Below the pieces are notes generated by a model that searched no databases, was not told the DNA's origin, and saw only the letters and a program-made list of their open reading frames with translations. A program made the position numbers and the translations under genes. This document shows, piece by piece, positions 40,318 through 50,850 of a stretch of DNA of 64,000 nucleotides; the stretch's first letter is position 1; each line of letters opens with the position of its first letter. The DNA comes from Modestobacter marinus (GTDB taxonomy: Bacteria > Actinomycetota > Actinomycetes > Mycobacteriales > Geodermatophilaceae), in the NCBI RefSeq assembly GCF_019799945.1, contig NZ_JABGCH010000003.1, forward strand, positions 62,001-126,000, written 5' to 3'.

Positions 40318-41484
40318 TCAGGCCTCCTCACCGGTGGAGTCGTGCACGGTCAACGGTGGGGAGACGGCGTCCCCGCGCTGCTTCTCGGCGGCCATCAGGT
40401 CGACGAACCGACCGAACAGCGGGTGGGCGTCGTGCGGGCCGGCGGCGGCCTCGGGGTGGAACTGCACGCTGAAGGCGGGGGCCTCGAGCAGCCGCAGCCC
40501 CTCCACGACGTCGTCGTTGAGGCCCACGTGGCTGACCTCGACCGGTCCGAACGGGGTGTCGACCGGCCGGTCCAGCGGCGCGTCGACGGCGAAGCCGTGG
40601 TTGTGGCTGGTGACCCGCACCGTGCCGCTGACCCGGTCGAGCACCGGCTGGTTGAGCCCGCGGTGCCCGAATCGCAGCTTGTAGGTGCCCAGGCCCAGCG
40701 CGCGGCCGAGGATCTGGTTGCCGAAGCAGATGCCGAACAGCGGGCGGCGCGCCTCCAGGACCCCGCGGACGGCCTCGACCGCGTAGTCGGCGGCCGCGGG
40801 GTCGCCGGGACCGTTGGAGACGAAGACGCCGTCGACGCCGAGCTCGAGCAGCTCGGCGGCGGTGGCGGTGGCCGGCAGCACGTGGGTCTCCACGCCGAGC
40901 TCGGCCAGCGACCGCGGGGTCGCGGTCTTGATGCCCAGGTCGAGCGCGGCGATCTGGAACCGCTTCTCCCCGATCGCCGGGACCACGTACGGCCGGTCGG
41001 CGCTCACCGAGGGGGCGAGGTCGGCGCCGGTCATCTGCGGGCTGGCGGTGACCCGGGCCAGCAGCTCCTCCGCCGACAGCCCCTCGCTGCTGATCCCGGC
41101 GCGCATCGCGCCGCGGTCGCGCAGGTGGCGGGTCAGCGCGCGGGTGTCCAGGCCGCTGATCCCGACGACGCCCTGCGCCACGAGCTCGTCGTCCAGGCTG
41201 CCGGTGGCCCGCCAGTTGGCCGGCCGGCGGGCGGCGTCGCGGACGACGAACCCGGCCACCCACATCCGGCGGCTCTCGTCGTCCTCGACGTTGACCCCGG
41301 TGTTGCCGATGTGCGGCGCGGTCATCACGACGATCTGCCGCGCGTAGCTGGGGTCGGTGAGGGTCTCCTGGTACCCGGTCATGCCGGTCGCGAAGACCGC
41401 CTCACCGACCGTCGTCCCGACCGTGCCGTAGGCCTCGCCGCGGAATGTCCTGCCGTCCTCGAGCACGAGGATCGCTGAGCTCAC
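40318..41484 (-). CDS. carA: Carbamoyl-phosphate synthase small subunit
   Basis: CarA supplies ammonia to CarB by hydrolysing glutamine. The 388-residue protein has the N-terminal domain with [14 protein letters not shown] and [17 protein letters not shown], and a C-terminal class I amidotransferase with FVSNGPGDP, the catalytic Cys in [12 protein letters not shown], and SVQFHPEA. The GTG at 41484 gives [11 protein letters not shown], the usual start; a repeat element ends 9 bases upstream of it. Confidence 0.96.
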   Translation of the reverse strand: MSSAILVLEDGRTFRGEAYGTVGTTVGEAVFATGMTGYQETLTDPSYARQIVVMTAPHIGNTGVNVEDDESRRMWVAGFVVRDAARRPANWRATGSLDDELVAQGVVGISGLDTRALTRHLRDRGAMRAGISSEGLSAEELLARVTASPQMTGADLAPSVSADRPYVVPAIGEKRFQIAALDLGIKTATPRSLAELGVETHVLPATATAAELLELGVDGVFVSNGPGDPAAADYAVEAVRGVLEARRPLFGICFGNQILGRALGLGTYKLRFGHRGLNQPVLDRVSGTVRVTSHNHGFAVDAPLDRPVDTPFGPVEVSHVGLNDDVVEGLRLLEAPAFSVQFHPEAAAGPHDAHPLFGRFVDLMAAEKQRGDAVSPPLTVHDSTGEEA

Positions 41485-41493
41485 TGTGCACCC

Positions 41494-41566
41494 CGTTCGG
41501 CTCCGCGGTCGCTCCGCTCCTCGCTCGCAGAGCTCACTGCGATGCTCACTTCCTGTCGCCTCACCG
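41494..41566 (-). repeat. 73-bp intergenic element, copy A (pyrC/carA)
   Basis: Read on the minus strand it runs from CGGTGAGGCGACAGG, which includes the pyrC stop codon, through GAGCGAGGAGCGGAGCGACC to GAGCCGAACG. It ends 9 bases before the carA start. It differs from copy B at only 3 of 73 positions. Copies C and D are more diverged but share the core and the spacing to the next start codon. Confidence 0.85.
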
Positions 41567-42847
41567 TGTTGCCTTCCCGTCCAGAACGGTCGCGGTCCCC
41601 CGCAGGAACGTGGCGACCACCCGGCCGGGGAGCTCCCGGCCGGCATAGGGGCTGTTGCGGCTGCGGCTGGCCAGCGCGGCCGGGTCGACGGCGGCCCGGT
41701 GCGTGGGGTCGAGCAGCAGCAGGTTCGCGGGCTCGCCGACGGCAAGCGGCCGCCCGTGCGCGCCGAGGCGGCCGATGGCCGCCGGGCGGACCGACATCCG
41801 GTCGGCCACACCACGCCAGTCGAGCAGGCCGGGCTCGACCATGGTCTCCAGGACGACGGACAGCGCCTGCTCCAGGCCCAGCATCCCGGGCCGGGCGGCG
41901 GCCCACTCGCTCTCCTTGTCCTCCACCGCGTGCGGGGCGTGGTCGGTGCCGACCGCGTCGATCGTCCCGTCGGCCAGGCCCTCGCGCAGGGCCTGCACGT
42001 CGGCCTCGGTGCGCAGCGGCGGGTTCACCTTGAAGACCGGGTCGTAGGTCTCGGCGCACTCGTCGGTGAGCAGCAGGTGGTGCGGGGTGACCTCGGCGGT
42101 CACCTGCACGCCGCGGCTCTTGGCCCAGCGGAGGATGTCCACCGAGCCGGCCGTCGAGACGTGGCAGACGTGCAGCCGGGCGCCGACGTGGCCGGCGAGC
42201 AGCACGTCACGGGCGATGACCGCCTCCTCCGCGGCGGCCGGCCAGCCGCCGAGACCGAGCCGGGCGGAGCGCTCGCCCTCGTTCATCTGCGCGCCGACGG
42301 TGAGCCGCGGCTCCTCGGCGTGCTGGGCGACGACGCCGTCGAAGGCCTTCACGTACTCCAGCGCGCGGCGCATCAGCGCCGGGTCGGCGACGCAGTGCCC
42401 GTCGTCGGAGAAGACCCGCACCCGCGCCGCTGAGTCGGCCATCGCGCCGAGTTCGGCCAGCCGCTCGCCGCGCAGCCCAACGGTCACCGCCCCCACCGGG
42501 ACGACGTCGACCAGGCCGGCCTCCTGGCCGAGCCGCCACACCTGCTCGACCACGCCGGCGGTGTCGGCCACCGGGTCGGTGTTGGCCATCGCGTGCACCG
42601 CGGTGAAGCCGCCCAGCGCCGCGGCGCGGCTGCCGGTCTCGACGGTCTCGGCGTCCTCCCGGCCGGGCTCGCGCAGGTGGGTGTGCAGGTCGACCAGGCC
42701 GGGCAGGGCGACCAGCCCGGTCGCGTCGACCACGTCCGCGCCCGGGGAGGACAGCCGGTCGCCGATCGCGGTGATCCGGCCGTCGGTGAGCAGCAGGTCG
42801 GCGGCGTCCTCGCCGTACGGGCGGGCGCCCTTGATGATCACGCTCAT
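41561..42847 (-). CDS. pyrC: Dihydroorotase
   Basis: Dihydroorotase cyclises carbamoyl aspartate. The 428-residue amidohydrolase is the class I long form. Metal ligands are visible in [25 protein letters not shown] and VGTDHAPHA, with TPHHLLL between. The ATG at 42847 overlaps the pyrB stop by 4 bases (ATGA). Its own stop codon lies within the first bases of repeat copy A. Confidence 0.96.
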   Translation of the reverse strand: MSVIIKGARPYGEDAADLLLTDGRITAIGDRLSSPGADVVDATGLVALPGLVDLHTHLREPGREDAETVETGSRAAALGGFTAVHAMANTDPVADTAGVVEQVWRLGQEAGLVDVVPVGAVTVGLRGERLAELGAMADSAARVRVFSDDGHCVADPALMRRALEYVKAFDGVVAQHAEEPRLTVGAQMNEGERSARLGLGGWPAAAEEAVIARDVLLAGHVGARLHVCHVSTAGSVDILRWAKSRGVQVTAEVTPHHLLLTDECAETYDPVFKVNPPLRTEADVQALREGLADGTIDAVGTDHAPHAVEDKESEWAAARPGMLGLEQALSVVLETMVEPGLLDWRGVADRMSVRPAAIGRLGAHGRPLAVGEPANLLLLDPTHRAAVDPAALASRSRNSPYAGRELPGRVVATFLRGTATVLDGKATR

Positions 42848-43764
42848 GAGGGACTCCCTCCCAAGAGCAGGTAGAGGACGGCCATGCGCACGGTGACGCC
42901 GTTGCCGACCTGGTCGACGATCGTGGAGCGGACGGAGTCGGCGACCTCGGCGGCGATCTCCATGCCGCGGTTCATCGGGCCGGGATGCATGACGATCGCG
43001 TCGTCGGGCAGCGCGGCCATCCGGCGGGCGTCCAGCCCGTAGCGCCGGCTGTACTCGCGGGCGCTCGGGAAGAACGAGGCGTTCATCCGCTCCGCCTGCA
43101 CCCGCAGCATCATCACGACGTCGGCCTTGGGCAGGGCGGCGTCCAGGTCGTAGCCGACCGTCACCGGCCAGCTGCCGACCCCCACCGGCAGCAGCGTCGG
43201 CGGCGCGACCACGGTGACCTCGGCGCCGAGGGTGTGCAGCAGCCAGACGTTGGAGCGGGCGACCCGGCTGTGCAGCACGTCGCCGACCAGCACGACCCGG
43301 ACGCCGTCGAGCCGGCCGAGCCGCTGGCGGATCGTGTAGGCGTCCAGCAGCGCCTGGGTGGGGTGCTCGTGGGTGCCGTCGCCGGCGTTGACCACGCTGC
43401 CCTTCACCCACTGCGCCAGCCGGTGCGGGGCGCCGGAGGCCGGGTGCCGGACGACGATCGCGTCGGAGCCCATCGCCTCCAGGGTGAGCGCGGTGTCCTT
43501 GAGGCTCTCGCCCTTGGAGACGCTGCTGCCCTTGGCGGAGAAGTTGATGACGTCGGCGGACAGCCGCTTGGCCGCCAGCTCGAAGGAGATGCGGGTCCGG
43601 GTGGAGTCCTCGAAGAAGAGGTTCACCACCGTGCGGCCGCGCAGCGTGGGCAGCTTCTTGACCTCGCGGCCGGCCAGCGCCGCCTCGATCTGCGCGGCGG
43701 TGTCGAGGACCAGGGTGGCGTCGGCCCGGTCGAGGTCACCGGCCTCCAGAAGGTGCTTCCTCAC
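42844..43764 (-). CDS. pyrB: Aspartate carbamoyltransferase catalytic subunit
   Basis: PyrB joins carbamoyl phosphate and aspartate, the committed pyrimidine step. The 306-residue chain has [19 protein letters not shown] (carbamoyl phosphate loop), [33 protein letters not shown] and [13 protein letters not shown]. There is no PyrI gene nearby, as is usual in actinobacteria. The GTG at 43764 is preceded by repeat copy B ending 9 bases upstream; longer frames only translate the repeat. Confidence 0.96.
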   Translation of the reverse strand: MRKHLLEAGDLDRADATLVLDTAAQIEAALAGREVKKLPTLRGRTVVNLFFEDSTRTRISFELAAKRLSADVINFSAKGSSVSKGESLKDTALTLEAMGSDAIVVRHPASGAPHRLAQWVKGSVVNAGDGTHEHPTQALLDAYTIRQRLGRLDGVRVVLVGDVLHSRVARSNVWLLHTLGAEVTVVAPPTLLPVGVGSWPVTVGYDLDAALPKADVVMMLRVQAERMNASFFPSAREYSRRYGLDARRMAALPDDAIVMHPGPMNRGMEIAAEVADSVRSTIVDQVGNGVTVRMAVLYLLLGGSPS

Positions 43765-43773
43765 GATGCCGAC

Positions 43774-43846
43774 CGTTCGGCTCCGCGGTCGCTCCGCTCC
43801 TCGCTCGCAGAGCTCGCCGCGATGCTCACTCCCTGTCGCCTCACCG
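43774..43846 (-). repeat. 73-bp intergenic element, copy B (pyrR/pyrB)
   Basis: Almost identical to copy A and in the same orientation. It contains the pyrR stop codon in its first bases and ends 9 bases before the pyrB GTG start. The identity of the pair inside one operon could allow recombination that deletes pyrB and pyrC. Confidence 0.85.
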
Positions 43847-44446
43847 GTCACCACCGTTCAGGACCCGCACCTCGTCCACGCCGTCCACCTCGGCCAGCTT
43901 CACCCGGACCTGCTGCGCCCGCGACGTGGGCACGTTCTTGCCCACGTAGTCGGCGCGGATGGGCAGCTCCCGGTGGCCGCGGTCGACCAGCACGGCGAGC
44001 TGGACCGCGCGCGGGCGGCCGAGGTCGCGCAGCGCGTCGAGGGCGGCGCGCACCGAGCGCCCGGAGAAGAGGACGTCGTCGATCAGGACGACCAACCGCC
44101 CGTCGATCCCCGCCGCGGGCAGCCGGGTCTCCTCCAGCGCCCGCACCCCGCGGGTGCGCAGGTCGTCGCGGTAGAGGGTGATGTCGACGGTGCCGACGTC
44201 AACCGCGGTGCCGGTGAACGCCTCGATGCGGGCGGCCAGCCGGCGGGCCAGCGGGGCGCCGCGGGTGGGGATGCCCACCAGGACCAGGTCGGCCAGACCG
44301 CCGTCGGCGGCGCCGTCCGGAGCGGAGCTGGCTGCCCGCTCGATCAGCTGGTGGGCCACCCGGTCGACCACCCGGGCGACGTCGTCGCCGGTCAGCAACG
44401 GGGGTGGGGCGGACAGATCAGAGAACAGCTCAGATGACATGGTCAT
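43841..44446 (-). CDS. pyrR: Bifunctional pyr operon regulator / uracil phosphoribosyltransferase
   Basis: PyrR binds UMP and pyr mRNA to repress the operon and has weak uracil phosphoribosyltransferase activity. The 201-residue protein shows [26 protein letters not shown] and the PRPP motif [21 protein letters not shown], then [22 protein letters not shown]. The ATG at 44446 follows GGAAGGAGG; an ATG two codons later is also possible. It heads the pyr operon and is probably self-regulated through the adjacent RNA hairpin. Confidence 0.96.
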   Translation of the reverse strand: MTMSSELFSDLSAPPPLLTGDDVARVVDRVAHQLIERAASSAPDGAADGGLADLVLVGIPTRGAPLARRLAARIEAFTGTAVDVGTVDITLYRDDLRTRGVRALEETRLPAAGIDGRLVVLIDDVLFSGRSVRAALDALRDLGRPRAVQLAVLVDRGHRELPIRADYVGKNVPTSRAQQVRVKLAEVDGVDEVRVLNGGDR

Positions 44447-44458
44447 CAGGCCTCCTTC

Positions 44459-44476
44459 CCCGCCTCACTGGACGGG
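44459..44476 (-). promoter_or_regulatory. PyrR-binding RNA hairpin before the pyrR ribosome site
   Basis: On the minus strand CCCG-TCCAGTGAGG-CGGG forms a 4-bp stem whose loop matches the PyrR-binding consensus (UCCxGxGAGG). The next bases are the pyrR Shine-Dalgarno AAGGAGG. This fits the translational repression shown for PyrR in mycobacteria rather than transcription attenuation; no terminator is seen here. Confidence 0.75.
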
Positions 44477-44687
44477 TCGTTAAAGGAGCCCTCCGTAACC
44501 GACACGCGCGCCGGCCTGGAGGCGGGACCGTGGACGACGGTACTGCACCCCCGGATGTGACCCTCGCCGCGTCCGTTGCGCGCAGAAGTTCCGGAACGGA
44601 GCCGCTGGACTGTCGCATGCCTGGCCCGGTCGGTACTCTGCGTCACGAACGCCGCCGCCTTCCAACGACAGTCAGTGAGCAGAGCCG

Positions 44688-45230
44688 ATGAGCACCGACT
44701 ACTCCCGGGCGCTGGGCGCCCGCCTCCGGGCGATCCGCAACCAGCAGGGTCTGTCGCTGCAGGGCGTGGAGGACAAGTCCCACGGCCGCTGGAAGGCCGT
44801 GGTCGTGGGGTCGTACGAGCGCGGTGACCGGGCGGTCACCGTCCAGCGACTCTCCGAGCTCGCCGTGTTCTACGGCGTGCCGGTGTCCGAGCTGCTGCCC
44901 GACCCGCGGCCCAGTTCGGCGGTCACCAAGAGCACCAAGATCGTGCTGAACCTGGAGTCGCTGGGCTCGCTGCCGGCCGACGAGGCCGGCCCGCTGGCCC
45001 GCTACGCGTCGACCATCCAGGCGCAGCGGCACGACTACAACGGCAAGGTCCTCTCCATCCGCGCGGAGGATCTGAAGTCGCTGGCGATCATCTACGACAT
45101 GAGCCCCGACGAGCTCACCACCCGGCTGATCGAGTGGGGTGTCCTGTCCCCCGGCGCCGACGGCATCGGCTACGCCACCGAGGACGTCGGCGACGACAAC
45201 GGCTGGGACCGCCGCCGCGCCCCGCGGTGA
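44688..45230 (+). CDS. bldD: Transcriptional regulator BldD
   Basis: BldD is the cyclic di-GMP-responsive repressor of development in actinomycetes. The 180-residue protein is nearly the Streptomyces protein: LGARLRAIRNQQGLSLQGVE and WKAVVVGSYERGDRAVTVQRL form the DNA-binding domain. The C-terminal domain keeps the RxD-x8-RxxD c-di-GMP motif, here Arg114-His-Asp116 and Arg125-x-x-Asp128. The middle residue is His where Streptomyces has Gly. It is divergent from pyrR over about 240 bases and ends at a strong terminator. Confidence 0.95.
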   Translation: MSTDYSRALGARLRAIRNQQGLSLQGVEDKSHGRWKAVVVGSYERGDRAVTVQRLSELAVFYGVPVSELLPDPRPSSAVTKSTKIVLNLESLGSLPADEAGPLARYASTIQAQRHDYNGKVLSIRAEDLKSLAIIYDMSPDELTTRLIEWGVLSPGADGIGYATEDVGDDNGWDRRRAPR

Positions 45231-45325
45231 CATCGCGGTCCTACCGGACCGCACCGCGACCAGGAGCCGTTCCCCGGCCTGGCTCGAGCTGTTCCGCGCG
45301 GCGCACCCGAGCCGGAGAACGCCGA

Positions 45326-45354
45326 GGGCCCACCCTGCCGAGCAGGGTGGGCCC
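45326..45354. terminator. Bidirectional terminator between bldD and nusB
   Basis: A 13-bp perfect stem (GGGCCCACCCTGC and its complement) with a 3-base loop, followed by TTCG. It lies between two convergent genes and suits both. Confidence 0.85.
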
Positions 45355-45409
45355 TTCGCGTACGGCCTCCCTGCGGGTCCGGCGCCGAGCGTAGGGGCAG
45401 AGGGGTCCC

Positions 45410-45814
45410 TCAGGTCGGGATCTCCGAGGCGACGATCGCGCCGAGGACGCCGTTGACGTAGGCCGGCGAGTCGTCGGTGGACAGCTTCTTCGCCAGCTCC
45501 ACCGCCTCGTCGATCGCCACGGCGTCCGGGACGTCGTCCACCCACAGCAGCTCGTAGACCGCCATCCGCAGGATGGCCCGGTCGACGTCGGGCAGCCGGT
45601 CGAGCGACCAGCCTCGGGTGTGCTGCTCGATCAGCTCGTCGATCCGCGGCTGCTGCTCGACCACGCCCTCCACCAGCCGGACGGCGTGCTCCGGAACCGG
45701 CGGGTCACCGTCGGCGACCCGGTCACGGAGCACCGCGAGCGGGTCGCTGCGGCGCAGGTCGGCCTCGTAGAGGACGTCGACCGCGCGCTTGCGCGCCTTG
45801 GAACGGGCGGCCAT
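45410..45814 (-). CDS. nusB: Transcription antitermination factor NusB
   Basis: NusB binds boxA RNA with NusE in rRNA antitermination. The 134-residue all-helical protein shows RSKARKRAVDVLYEADLR, DRLPDVDRAILRMAVYELLW and IDEAVELAKKLSTDDSPAYVNGVLGAI, the conserved terminal segment. The ATG is at 45814, 8 bases after the efp stop. Confidence 0.96.
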   Translation of the reverse strand: MAARSKARKRAVDVLYEADLRRSDPLAVLRDRVADGDPPVPEHAVRLVEGVVEQQPRIDELIEQHTRGWSLDRLPDVDRAILRMAVYELLWVDDVPDAVAIDEAVELAKKLSTDDSPAYVNGVLGAIVASEIPT

Positions 45815-45822
45815 CGGTCAGG

Positions 45823-46383
45823 TCAGCTGACCCGGCCGAGGTACCGGCCGTCGCGGGTGTCGACCTTGAGCTTCTCGCCGGTGCTGATGAACAGCGGCAC
45901 CTGGATCTGCGCGCCGGTCTCCAGGGTGGCGGGCTTCGTGCCACCGGTGGACCGGTCACCCTGCAGGCCCGGGTCGGTGTGCTCGACGACGAGCTCCATG
46001 GTCACCGGGAGCTCCACGTACAGCGGCGTCCCCTCGTGCACGGCGACGATGGCCTCGGTGTTCTCCAGCAGGTAGTCGGCACCGCCGCCGACCGTCTCGG
46101 CCGGGACGTGGATCTGGTCGTAGGTCTCCAGGTCCATGAAGACGAAGTCGGTGCCGTCGCGGTACAGGAAGCTCATGTTCCGCTTGTCGACGGTGGCCGT
46201 CTCGACCTTGGTGCCGGCGTTGAAGGTCTTGTCGACGACCTTCCCGGAGAGCACGTTCTTCAGCGTGGTGCGCACGAAGGCGCCGCCCTTGCCCGGCTTC
46301 ACGTGCTGGAAGTCGGTGACGGTCCAGAGCTGGCCGTCCAGGTTGAGGACGATGCCGTTCTTGAGGTCGTTGGTGGTAGCCAT
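45823..46383 (-). CDS. efp: Elongation factor P
   Basis: EF-P relieves ribosome stalling at proline stretches. The 186-residue protein has three beta domains. The tip loop [12 protein letters not shown] carries Lys32, which is modified in some bacteria; no EpmA, Arg-rhamnosyl or YmfI gene is in the window. The ATG at 46383 shares one base with the pepQ stop (TGATG), so translation is coupled. Several proline-rich proteins encoded nearby may depend on it. Confidence 0.96.
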   Translation of the reverse strand: MATTNDLKNGIVLNLDGQLWTVTDFQHVKPGKGGAFVRTTLKNVLSGKVVDKTFNAGTKVETATVDKRNMSFLYRDGTDFVFMDLETYDQIHVPAETVGGGADYLLENTEAIVAVHEGTPLYVELPVTMELVVEHTDPGLQGDRSTGGTKPATLETGAQIQVPLFISTGEKLKVDTRDGRYLGRVS

Positions 46384-47486
46384 CAGATGACCAGCAGTTC
46401 CTTGCTCGTGAGGGTCAACAACTCGGGCTCGTCGTCCGTGACCACCAGCGTGTCCTCGATCCGGACACCGCCGTGGCCGGGCAGGTAGACCCCCGGCTCC
46501 ACGGTGACGGCCATGCCAGCGGCCAGGGTACCTGCGCCCAGGGCGGAGAGGCCCGGGGCCTCGTGGATCTCCAGCCCCACCCCGTGCCCGAGCCCGTGGG
46601 TGAAGTGCTCGCCGTGGCCGGCGGCCACGATGACGTCGCGGGCGGCGGCGTCCACCGCGGTGACGTCCGCGCCGACGGCGAGGGCGGCCCGGCCGGCCGC
46701 CTGCGCGGCGGCGACCAGCTCGTAGACCTCGCGCTGCCAGTCGGCGGCACCGCCGAGGACCAGGGTGCGGGTCATGTCCGAGTGGTACCCGTCGACGGTG
46801 GCGCCGAAGTCCAGCTTCAGGAGGTCGCCGTCGCGCAGCACGGTGGCGTCGGGCCGGTGGTGCGGGATCGCGGAGTTCGCGCCGGCGGCCACGATCGTCT
46901 CGAAGCTCGGCGCCTCCGCGCCCAGCGCCAGCATCCGGCCGTCGAGCTCGCGGGCGACCTGCAGCTCGGTGCGCCCGGACCGCAGCGCACCCTCGGCGGC
47001 CAGCTCGGCGAGCGCCCGGTCGGCGACCGTGCAGGCCCGGCGCAACGACTCGATCTCGCCGTCGTCCTTGACCGCCCGGAGGTCCTCCACCGCGCGCCGG
47101 ACGCTGACCAGCTCGGCGACCGGGCCGCCGGTGGCCTCGTCGGCGAGCACCCGCTCCAGGGTGCGCAGCCCGTCGACGGTGACGTCGTGGGACTCGAAGC
47201 CGAGCCGGCCGGTGCCCAGGTGCGCCGCCCGCGCCGCCAGCGCGGACACCGTCGCCCGGTCGATCAGCAGCTCCAGGTCCGGCACCTGGGTGCCGGCCTG
47301 GGTCGTGTACCGGCCGTCGGTGCCGAGGACGTCGTCGCCGTCCGCGCGCAGCAGCAGCGCGGCGTTGGAGCCGGTGAACCCGGTCAGGTAGCGGACGTTG
47401 AGCAGGTTGGTGACGAGGACGGCGTCGAGCCCGCGCTCGGCGGCGACCGCCCGCAGCCGGTCCCGCCGCCCGGCCTCCCGGGTCAC
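46383..47486 (-). CDS. pepQ: Xaa-Pro aminopeptidase (M24 family)
   Basis: A cytoplasmic creatinase-fold metallopeptidase of 367 residues that cleaves X-Pro peptides. Metal ligands lie in [42 protein letters not shown] and RIEDTLVV. The N-terminal domain has [17 protein letters not shown]. The GTG at 47486 follows GGGGGA and repeat copy C. Its place before efp is the usual bacterial order. Confidence 0.92.
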   Translation of the reverse strand: MTREAGRRDRLRAVAAERGLDAVLVTNLLNVRYLTGFTGSNAALLLRADGDDVLGTDGRYTTQAGTQVPDLELLIDRATVSALAARAAHLGTGRLGFESHDVTVDGLRTLERVLADEATGGPVAELVSVRRAVEDLRAVKDDGEIESLRRACTVADRALAELAAEGALRSGRTELQVARELDGRMLALGAEAPSFETIVAAGANSAIPHHRPDATVLRDGDLLKLDFGATVDGYHSDMTRTLVLGGAADWQREVYELVAAAQAAGRAALAVGADVTAVDAAARDVIVAAGHGEHFTHGLGHGVGLEIHEAPGLSALGAGTLAAGMAVTVEPGVYLPGHGGVRIEDTLVVTDDEPELLTLTSKELLVI

Positions 47487-47495
47487 GACGTCCCC

Positions 47496-47559
47496 CGTTC
47501 GACTCCGCACTCGTTCCGCTCCTCGGTCGCTGGCGCTCCCTGCGATGCTCGCTCGCGCG
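47496..47559 (-). repeat. Intergenic element, diverged copy C (aroQ/pepQ)
   Basis: It shares GAGCATCGCAG, CGAGGAGCGGA and GAGTCGAACG with copies A and B on the minus strand. It ends 9 bases before the pepQ start, the same spacing as copies A and B. Confidence 0.6.
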
Positions 47560-47565
47560 TCGTCT

Positions 47566-48000
47566 TCACGACGCGCCCTTTCCGGCCAGGTACCGCAGCG
47601 CCAGCTCGTAGCCCTGGACCCCGAGCCCGGCGATCACCCCGTCGGCGACCCGGGACACGTAGGAGAAGTGACGGAACTCCTCCCGGGCATGGATGTTGGT
47701 CAGGTGCACCTCGACCAGCGGCCCGCGGAGGCCGGCCAGCGCGTCGTGCAGCACCACCGAGGTGTGCGACCAGCCGCCCGGGTTGATCACCACCGGGTCG
47801 CCGGCGTCGGCCGCGTCGAACACCCAGCGGAGCAGCTCGGCCTCGGAGTCGGTCTGCCGGACGACGACCTCCACGCCCAGCTCGGCCGCGGCGGTCTCGA
47901 TCAGCCCGACGAGCTCGGCGTACGTCGTCGTCCCGTACTTCTCCGGCTCGCGCTTGCCCAGCCGGCCGAGGTTGGCGCCGTTGAGCACCTGGATCGTCAT
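47566..48000 (-). CDS. aroQ: 3-dehydroquinate dehydratase, type II
   Basis: AroQ dehydrates 3-dehydroquinate, the third shikimate step. The 144-residue dodecamer-type enzyme has [19 protein letters not shown] with the catalytic Arg and Tyr on the lid, [19 protein letters not shown] with the active-site His, and [18 protein letters not shown]. The ATG overlaps the aroB stop (ATGA). Confidence 0.96.
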   Translation of the reverse strand: MTIQVLNGANLGRLGKREPEKYGTTTYAELVGLIETAAAELGVEVVVRQTDSEAELLRWVFDAADAGDPVVINPGGWSHTSVVLHDALAGLRGPLVEVHLTNIHAREEFRHFSYVSRVADGVIAGLGVQGYELALRYLAGKGAS

Positions 48001-49061
48001 GCGGCTCCTCCGTTGACTGCGGCCCAGGCCGCGTCCAGCCACGGCTGGTCGGGGTCGGTCAGGATCCGTGGGTTGCCCAGCCCGTCGAGGACGACGAAGC
48101 GCAGCGAGGCCCCACGCGCCTTCTTGTCCACGCGCATCACCGCCTGCAGCCGCGACCAGTCGCCCCGGTAGGTGGTCGGCAGGCCGAGGGCGGCGACCAG
48201 CTGCCGGTGCCGGTCCACGTCGGCCCGGGAGAGCAGCCCCGCCTGCCCGGCGAGCTCGGCGGCGAACACCAGCCCGACGGCGACCGCCTCGCCGTGCCGC
48301 CAGCCGAAGTCCTCGACCCGCTCGATCGCGTGGGCCAGCGTGTGCCCGTAGTTGAGGAACTCGCGGCGGCCGGTGTCGTAGAGGTCCTCCCCTACCGCAT
48401 CCGCCTTCACCTGTACGGCCCGGGCGATCAGCTCTGCGGTGTCGGCCTGGCCGGTGGGGTCGGCGTCGAGCAGCTCGAGGATCCGGCCGTCGGCGATGAA
48501 CCCGCACTTGACCACCTCGGCCAGCCCCGCGCGGAACTCCGCCTCGGGCAGGCCGGCGAGCGCGTCGGTGTCCTCGAGGACGGCGACCGGCGGGTGGAAC
48601 GCCCCGACCAGGTTCTTGCCGGCGGCGGTGTTGATCCCGGTCTTGCCGCCGACCGCGGCGTCGACCATGCCCAGCAGGCTGGTGGGGACCTGCACCACGC
48701 GCACCCCGCGCAGCCAGGTGGCGGCGAGGAAGCCGGCCAGGTCGGTGACCGCACCCCCGCCGACCCCGACGACCGCGTCGGAGCGGGTGAGCCCGAGCCG
48801 TCCGAACTCCTCCCAGGCGCCCGCGGCGACCTGGGCGGTCTTGGCGGCCTCGCCGTCGGGGACGACGACCGCCTCCGCGGCGACCCCCGCCTGCTGCAGG
48901 ATCTCCACTGCCGCCCCGGCCGCCGCGGCCAGGGCCCGGCTGTGCACGACCGCGGCCCGCGCGGTCCCGGCCAGCACCACCCCCAGCTGCACCTGCGCAC
49001 CGGGGCCGATGAGCACGTCGTAGGGCCGGTCCCCGGCCACGGTGATCCGCCGGGCGGTCAC
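47997..49061 (-). CDS. aroB: 3-dehydroquinate synthase
   Basis: AroB turns DAHP into 3-dehydroquinate with NAD and a divalent metal. The 354-residue protein shows [55 protein letters not shown] and [16 protein letters not shown] with metal-binding His. The GTG at 49061 overlaps the aroK stop by 4 bases. Confidence 0.97.
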   Translation of the reverse strand: MTARRITVAGDRPYDVLIGPGAQVQLGVVLAGTARAAVVHSRALAAAAGAAVEILQQAGVAAEAVVVPDGEAAKTAQVAAGAWEEFGRLGLTRSDAVVGVGGGAVTDLAGFLAATWLRGVRVVQVPTSLLGMVDAAVGGKTGINTAAGKNLVGAFHPPVAVLEDTDALAGLPEAEFRAGLAEVVKCGFIADGRILELLDADPTGQADTAELIARAVQVKADAVGEDLYDTGRREFLNYGHTLAHAIERVEDFGWRHGEAVAVGLVFAAELAGQAGLLSRADVDRHRQLVAALGLPTTYRGDWSRLQAVMRVDKKARGASLRFVVLDGLGNPRILTDPDQPWLDAAWAAVNGGAA

Positions 49062-49594
49062 GGGGTGACCTCGCCGGCGGTGCGCAGGGCGCCCAGCACC
49101 TCGGCGACGACCTCTTCGACGGATCGTCCGCCGGTGGTCACGGTGACGGTGGCGACCTCGGCGTAGAGCGGGGCGCGGGTCTCCAGCATGGTGCGCAGCA
49201 TCGCCCGCGGGTTCACGCCCAGGATCGGCCGGTCCCGGGAGAGGCCGACGCGCTTCGCGGCGGAGTGCAGGTCGACGTCGAGCCAGACGACCGTGGCACC
49301 ACCGCGACCGGCGGCGACCAGCAGCTCCCGGGTCCCCGCGCTGGTGACGGCACCGCCACCGAGGGCCAGGACGCCGTCGTGCTCGACCAGCGCGGTGGCC
49401 ACGGCGCGCTCCTCGAACGCCCGGAAGTGCGGCTCACCGTGCTGCACGAACAGGTCGGCGACCGTCGTCCCGGTCGTGGCCTCCACGTCGGCGTCGGTGT
49501 CGCGGAAGGTCAGGCCGAGGGCGGCGGCGACCGCCGTCCCCACCGAGGTCTTCCCCGCCGCCGGCGGACCGACGAGCACCAGTCGCGGCGTCAC
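49058..49594 (-). CDS. aroK: Shikimate kinase
   Basis: AroK phosphorylates shikimate. The 178-residue P-loop kinase has [45 protein letters not shown] and LALGGGAV for shikimate binding, then RDRPIL in the lid. The GTG at 49594 overlaps the aroC stop by 4 bases. Confidence 0.95.
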   Translation of the reverse strand: MTPRLVLVGPPAAGKTSVGTAVAAALGLTFRDTDADVEATTGTTVADLFVQHGEPHFRAFEERAVATALVEHDGVLALGGGAVTSAGTRELLVAAGRGGATVVWLDVDLHSAAKRVGLSRDRPILGVNPRAMLRTMLETRAPLYAEVATVTVTTGGRSVEEVVAEVLGALRTAGEVTP

Positions 49595-50808
49595 CGGGCG
49601 GTCGGGGTGGATCGGGGCGGGAAGGACAAGGCGTCGAGGTAGGACTGCACGTTGCGCCGGGTCTCGGGCACGGAGTCACCGCCGAACTTCTCCAGGACGG
49701 CGTCGGCGAGCACGAGGGCGACCATCGCCTCCATCACGACGCTGCCGCGCGGCACCGCGCAGGCGTCGCTGCGCTGGTTGATCGCGACGGCGGCCTCCCC
49801 GGTGGCGACGTCGACGGTGGCGAGCGCGCGCGGCACGGTGCTGATCGGCTTCATCGCCGCCCGCACCCGCAGCACCTCGCCGTTGGTCATGCCGCCCTCG
49901 ATGCCGCCGGCGCGGTCGGTGCGCCGGTGCACGCTGTGCCGTCCGTCCGCGCTGTCGACCACGTCGATCTCGTCGTGGGCGACCGACCCGCGGCGCCGCG
50001 AGGTTTCCAGCCCGTCCCCGACCTCGACCGCCTTCACCGACTGCACGCCCATGAGCGCGCCGGCCAGCCGGGAGTCCAGCCGCCGGTCCCAGTGCACGTG
50101 GCTGCCCAGACCCGGCGGCAGGCCGTGGACGACGACCTCGATGACGCCGCCGAGCGTGTCACCGGACTTCCGGGCGTCGTCGACCTCGGCCACCATCAGC
50201 CCGCTGGTGTCCGGGTCGGCGCAGCGGACCGGGTCCTCGTCGATGCGCGGGTTGTCCTCGGGGCCGGGCAGCACGCCGTCGGGCACCGTGACCGGGCCGA
50301 TCCCCACCACGTGGCTGACCACCCGGACACCAAGCACCTGGTGCAGGAACTGCTGCGCCACCGTGCCGAGGGCCACCCGGGCGGCGGTCTCCCGGGCGCT
50401 GGCCCGCTCCAGCACCGGCCGGACGTCGTCGAACCCGTACTTCTGCATGCCGGCGAGGTCGGCGTGACCGGGGCGGGGGCGGGTGAGCGGCGCGTTGCGC
50501 GCCTGCCCCTCCAGCACATCCGGCCCCACCGGGTCGGCGGCCATGACGGTCTGCCACTTCGGCCACTCGGTGTTGCCGATCTGGACGGCTATGGGCCCGC
50601 CCTGGGTCAGCCCGTGCCGGACGCCGCCGGTCAGGGTGACGACGTCCTCCTCGAAGCTCATCCGCGCGCTGCGGCCGTGGCCGAGGCGACGGCGGGCGAG
50701 CTGGGCGTCGAGGTCGGAGCTCTGCACCCGCACGCCGGCGGGCAGTCCCTCGAGGATGGCGGTGAGCTGCTGGCCGTGCGACTCACCGGCGGTCAGCCAG
50801 CGCAACAT
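49591..50808 (-). CDS. aroC: Chorismate synthase
   Basis: AroC makes chorismate from EPSP with reduced FMN. The 405-residue protein starts [21 protein letters not shown] and has [51 protein letters not shown] and [15 protein letters not shown], all signature regions. It is the first gene of the coupled aroC-aroK-aroB-aroQ run. Confidence 0.97.
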   Translation of the reverse strand: MLRWLTAGESHGQQLTAILEGLPAGVRVQSSDLDAQLARRRLGHGRSARMSFEEDVVTLTGGVRHGLTQGGPIAVQIGNTEWPKWQTVMAADPVGPDVLEGQARNAPLTRPRPGHADLAGMQKYGFDDVRPVLERASARETAARVALGTVAQQFLHQVLGVRVVSHVVGIGPVTVPDGVLPGPEDNPRIDEDPVRCADPDTSGLMVAEVDDARKSGDTLGGVIEVVVHGLPPGLGSHVHWDRRLDSRLAGALMGVQSVKAVEVGDGLETSRRRGSVAHDEIDVVDSADGRHSVHRRTDRAGGIEGGMTNGEVLRVRAAMKPISTVPRALATVDVATGEAAVAINQRSDACAVPRGSVVMEAMVALVLADAVLEKFGGDSVPETRRNVQSYLDALSFPPRSTPTAR

Positions 50809-50850
50809 GCGAGGGATTCTGCCAGTCGCCTCCGCCGGAGCCCCGGCCGG

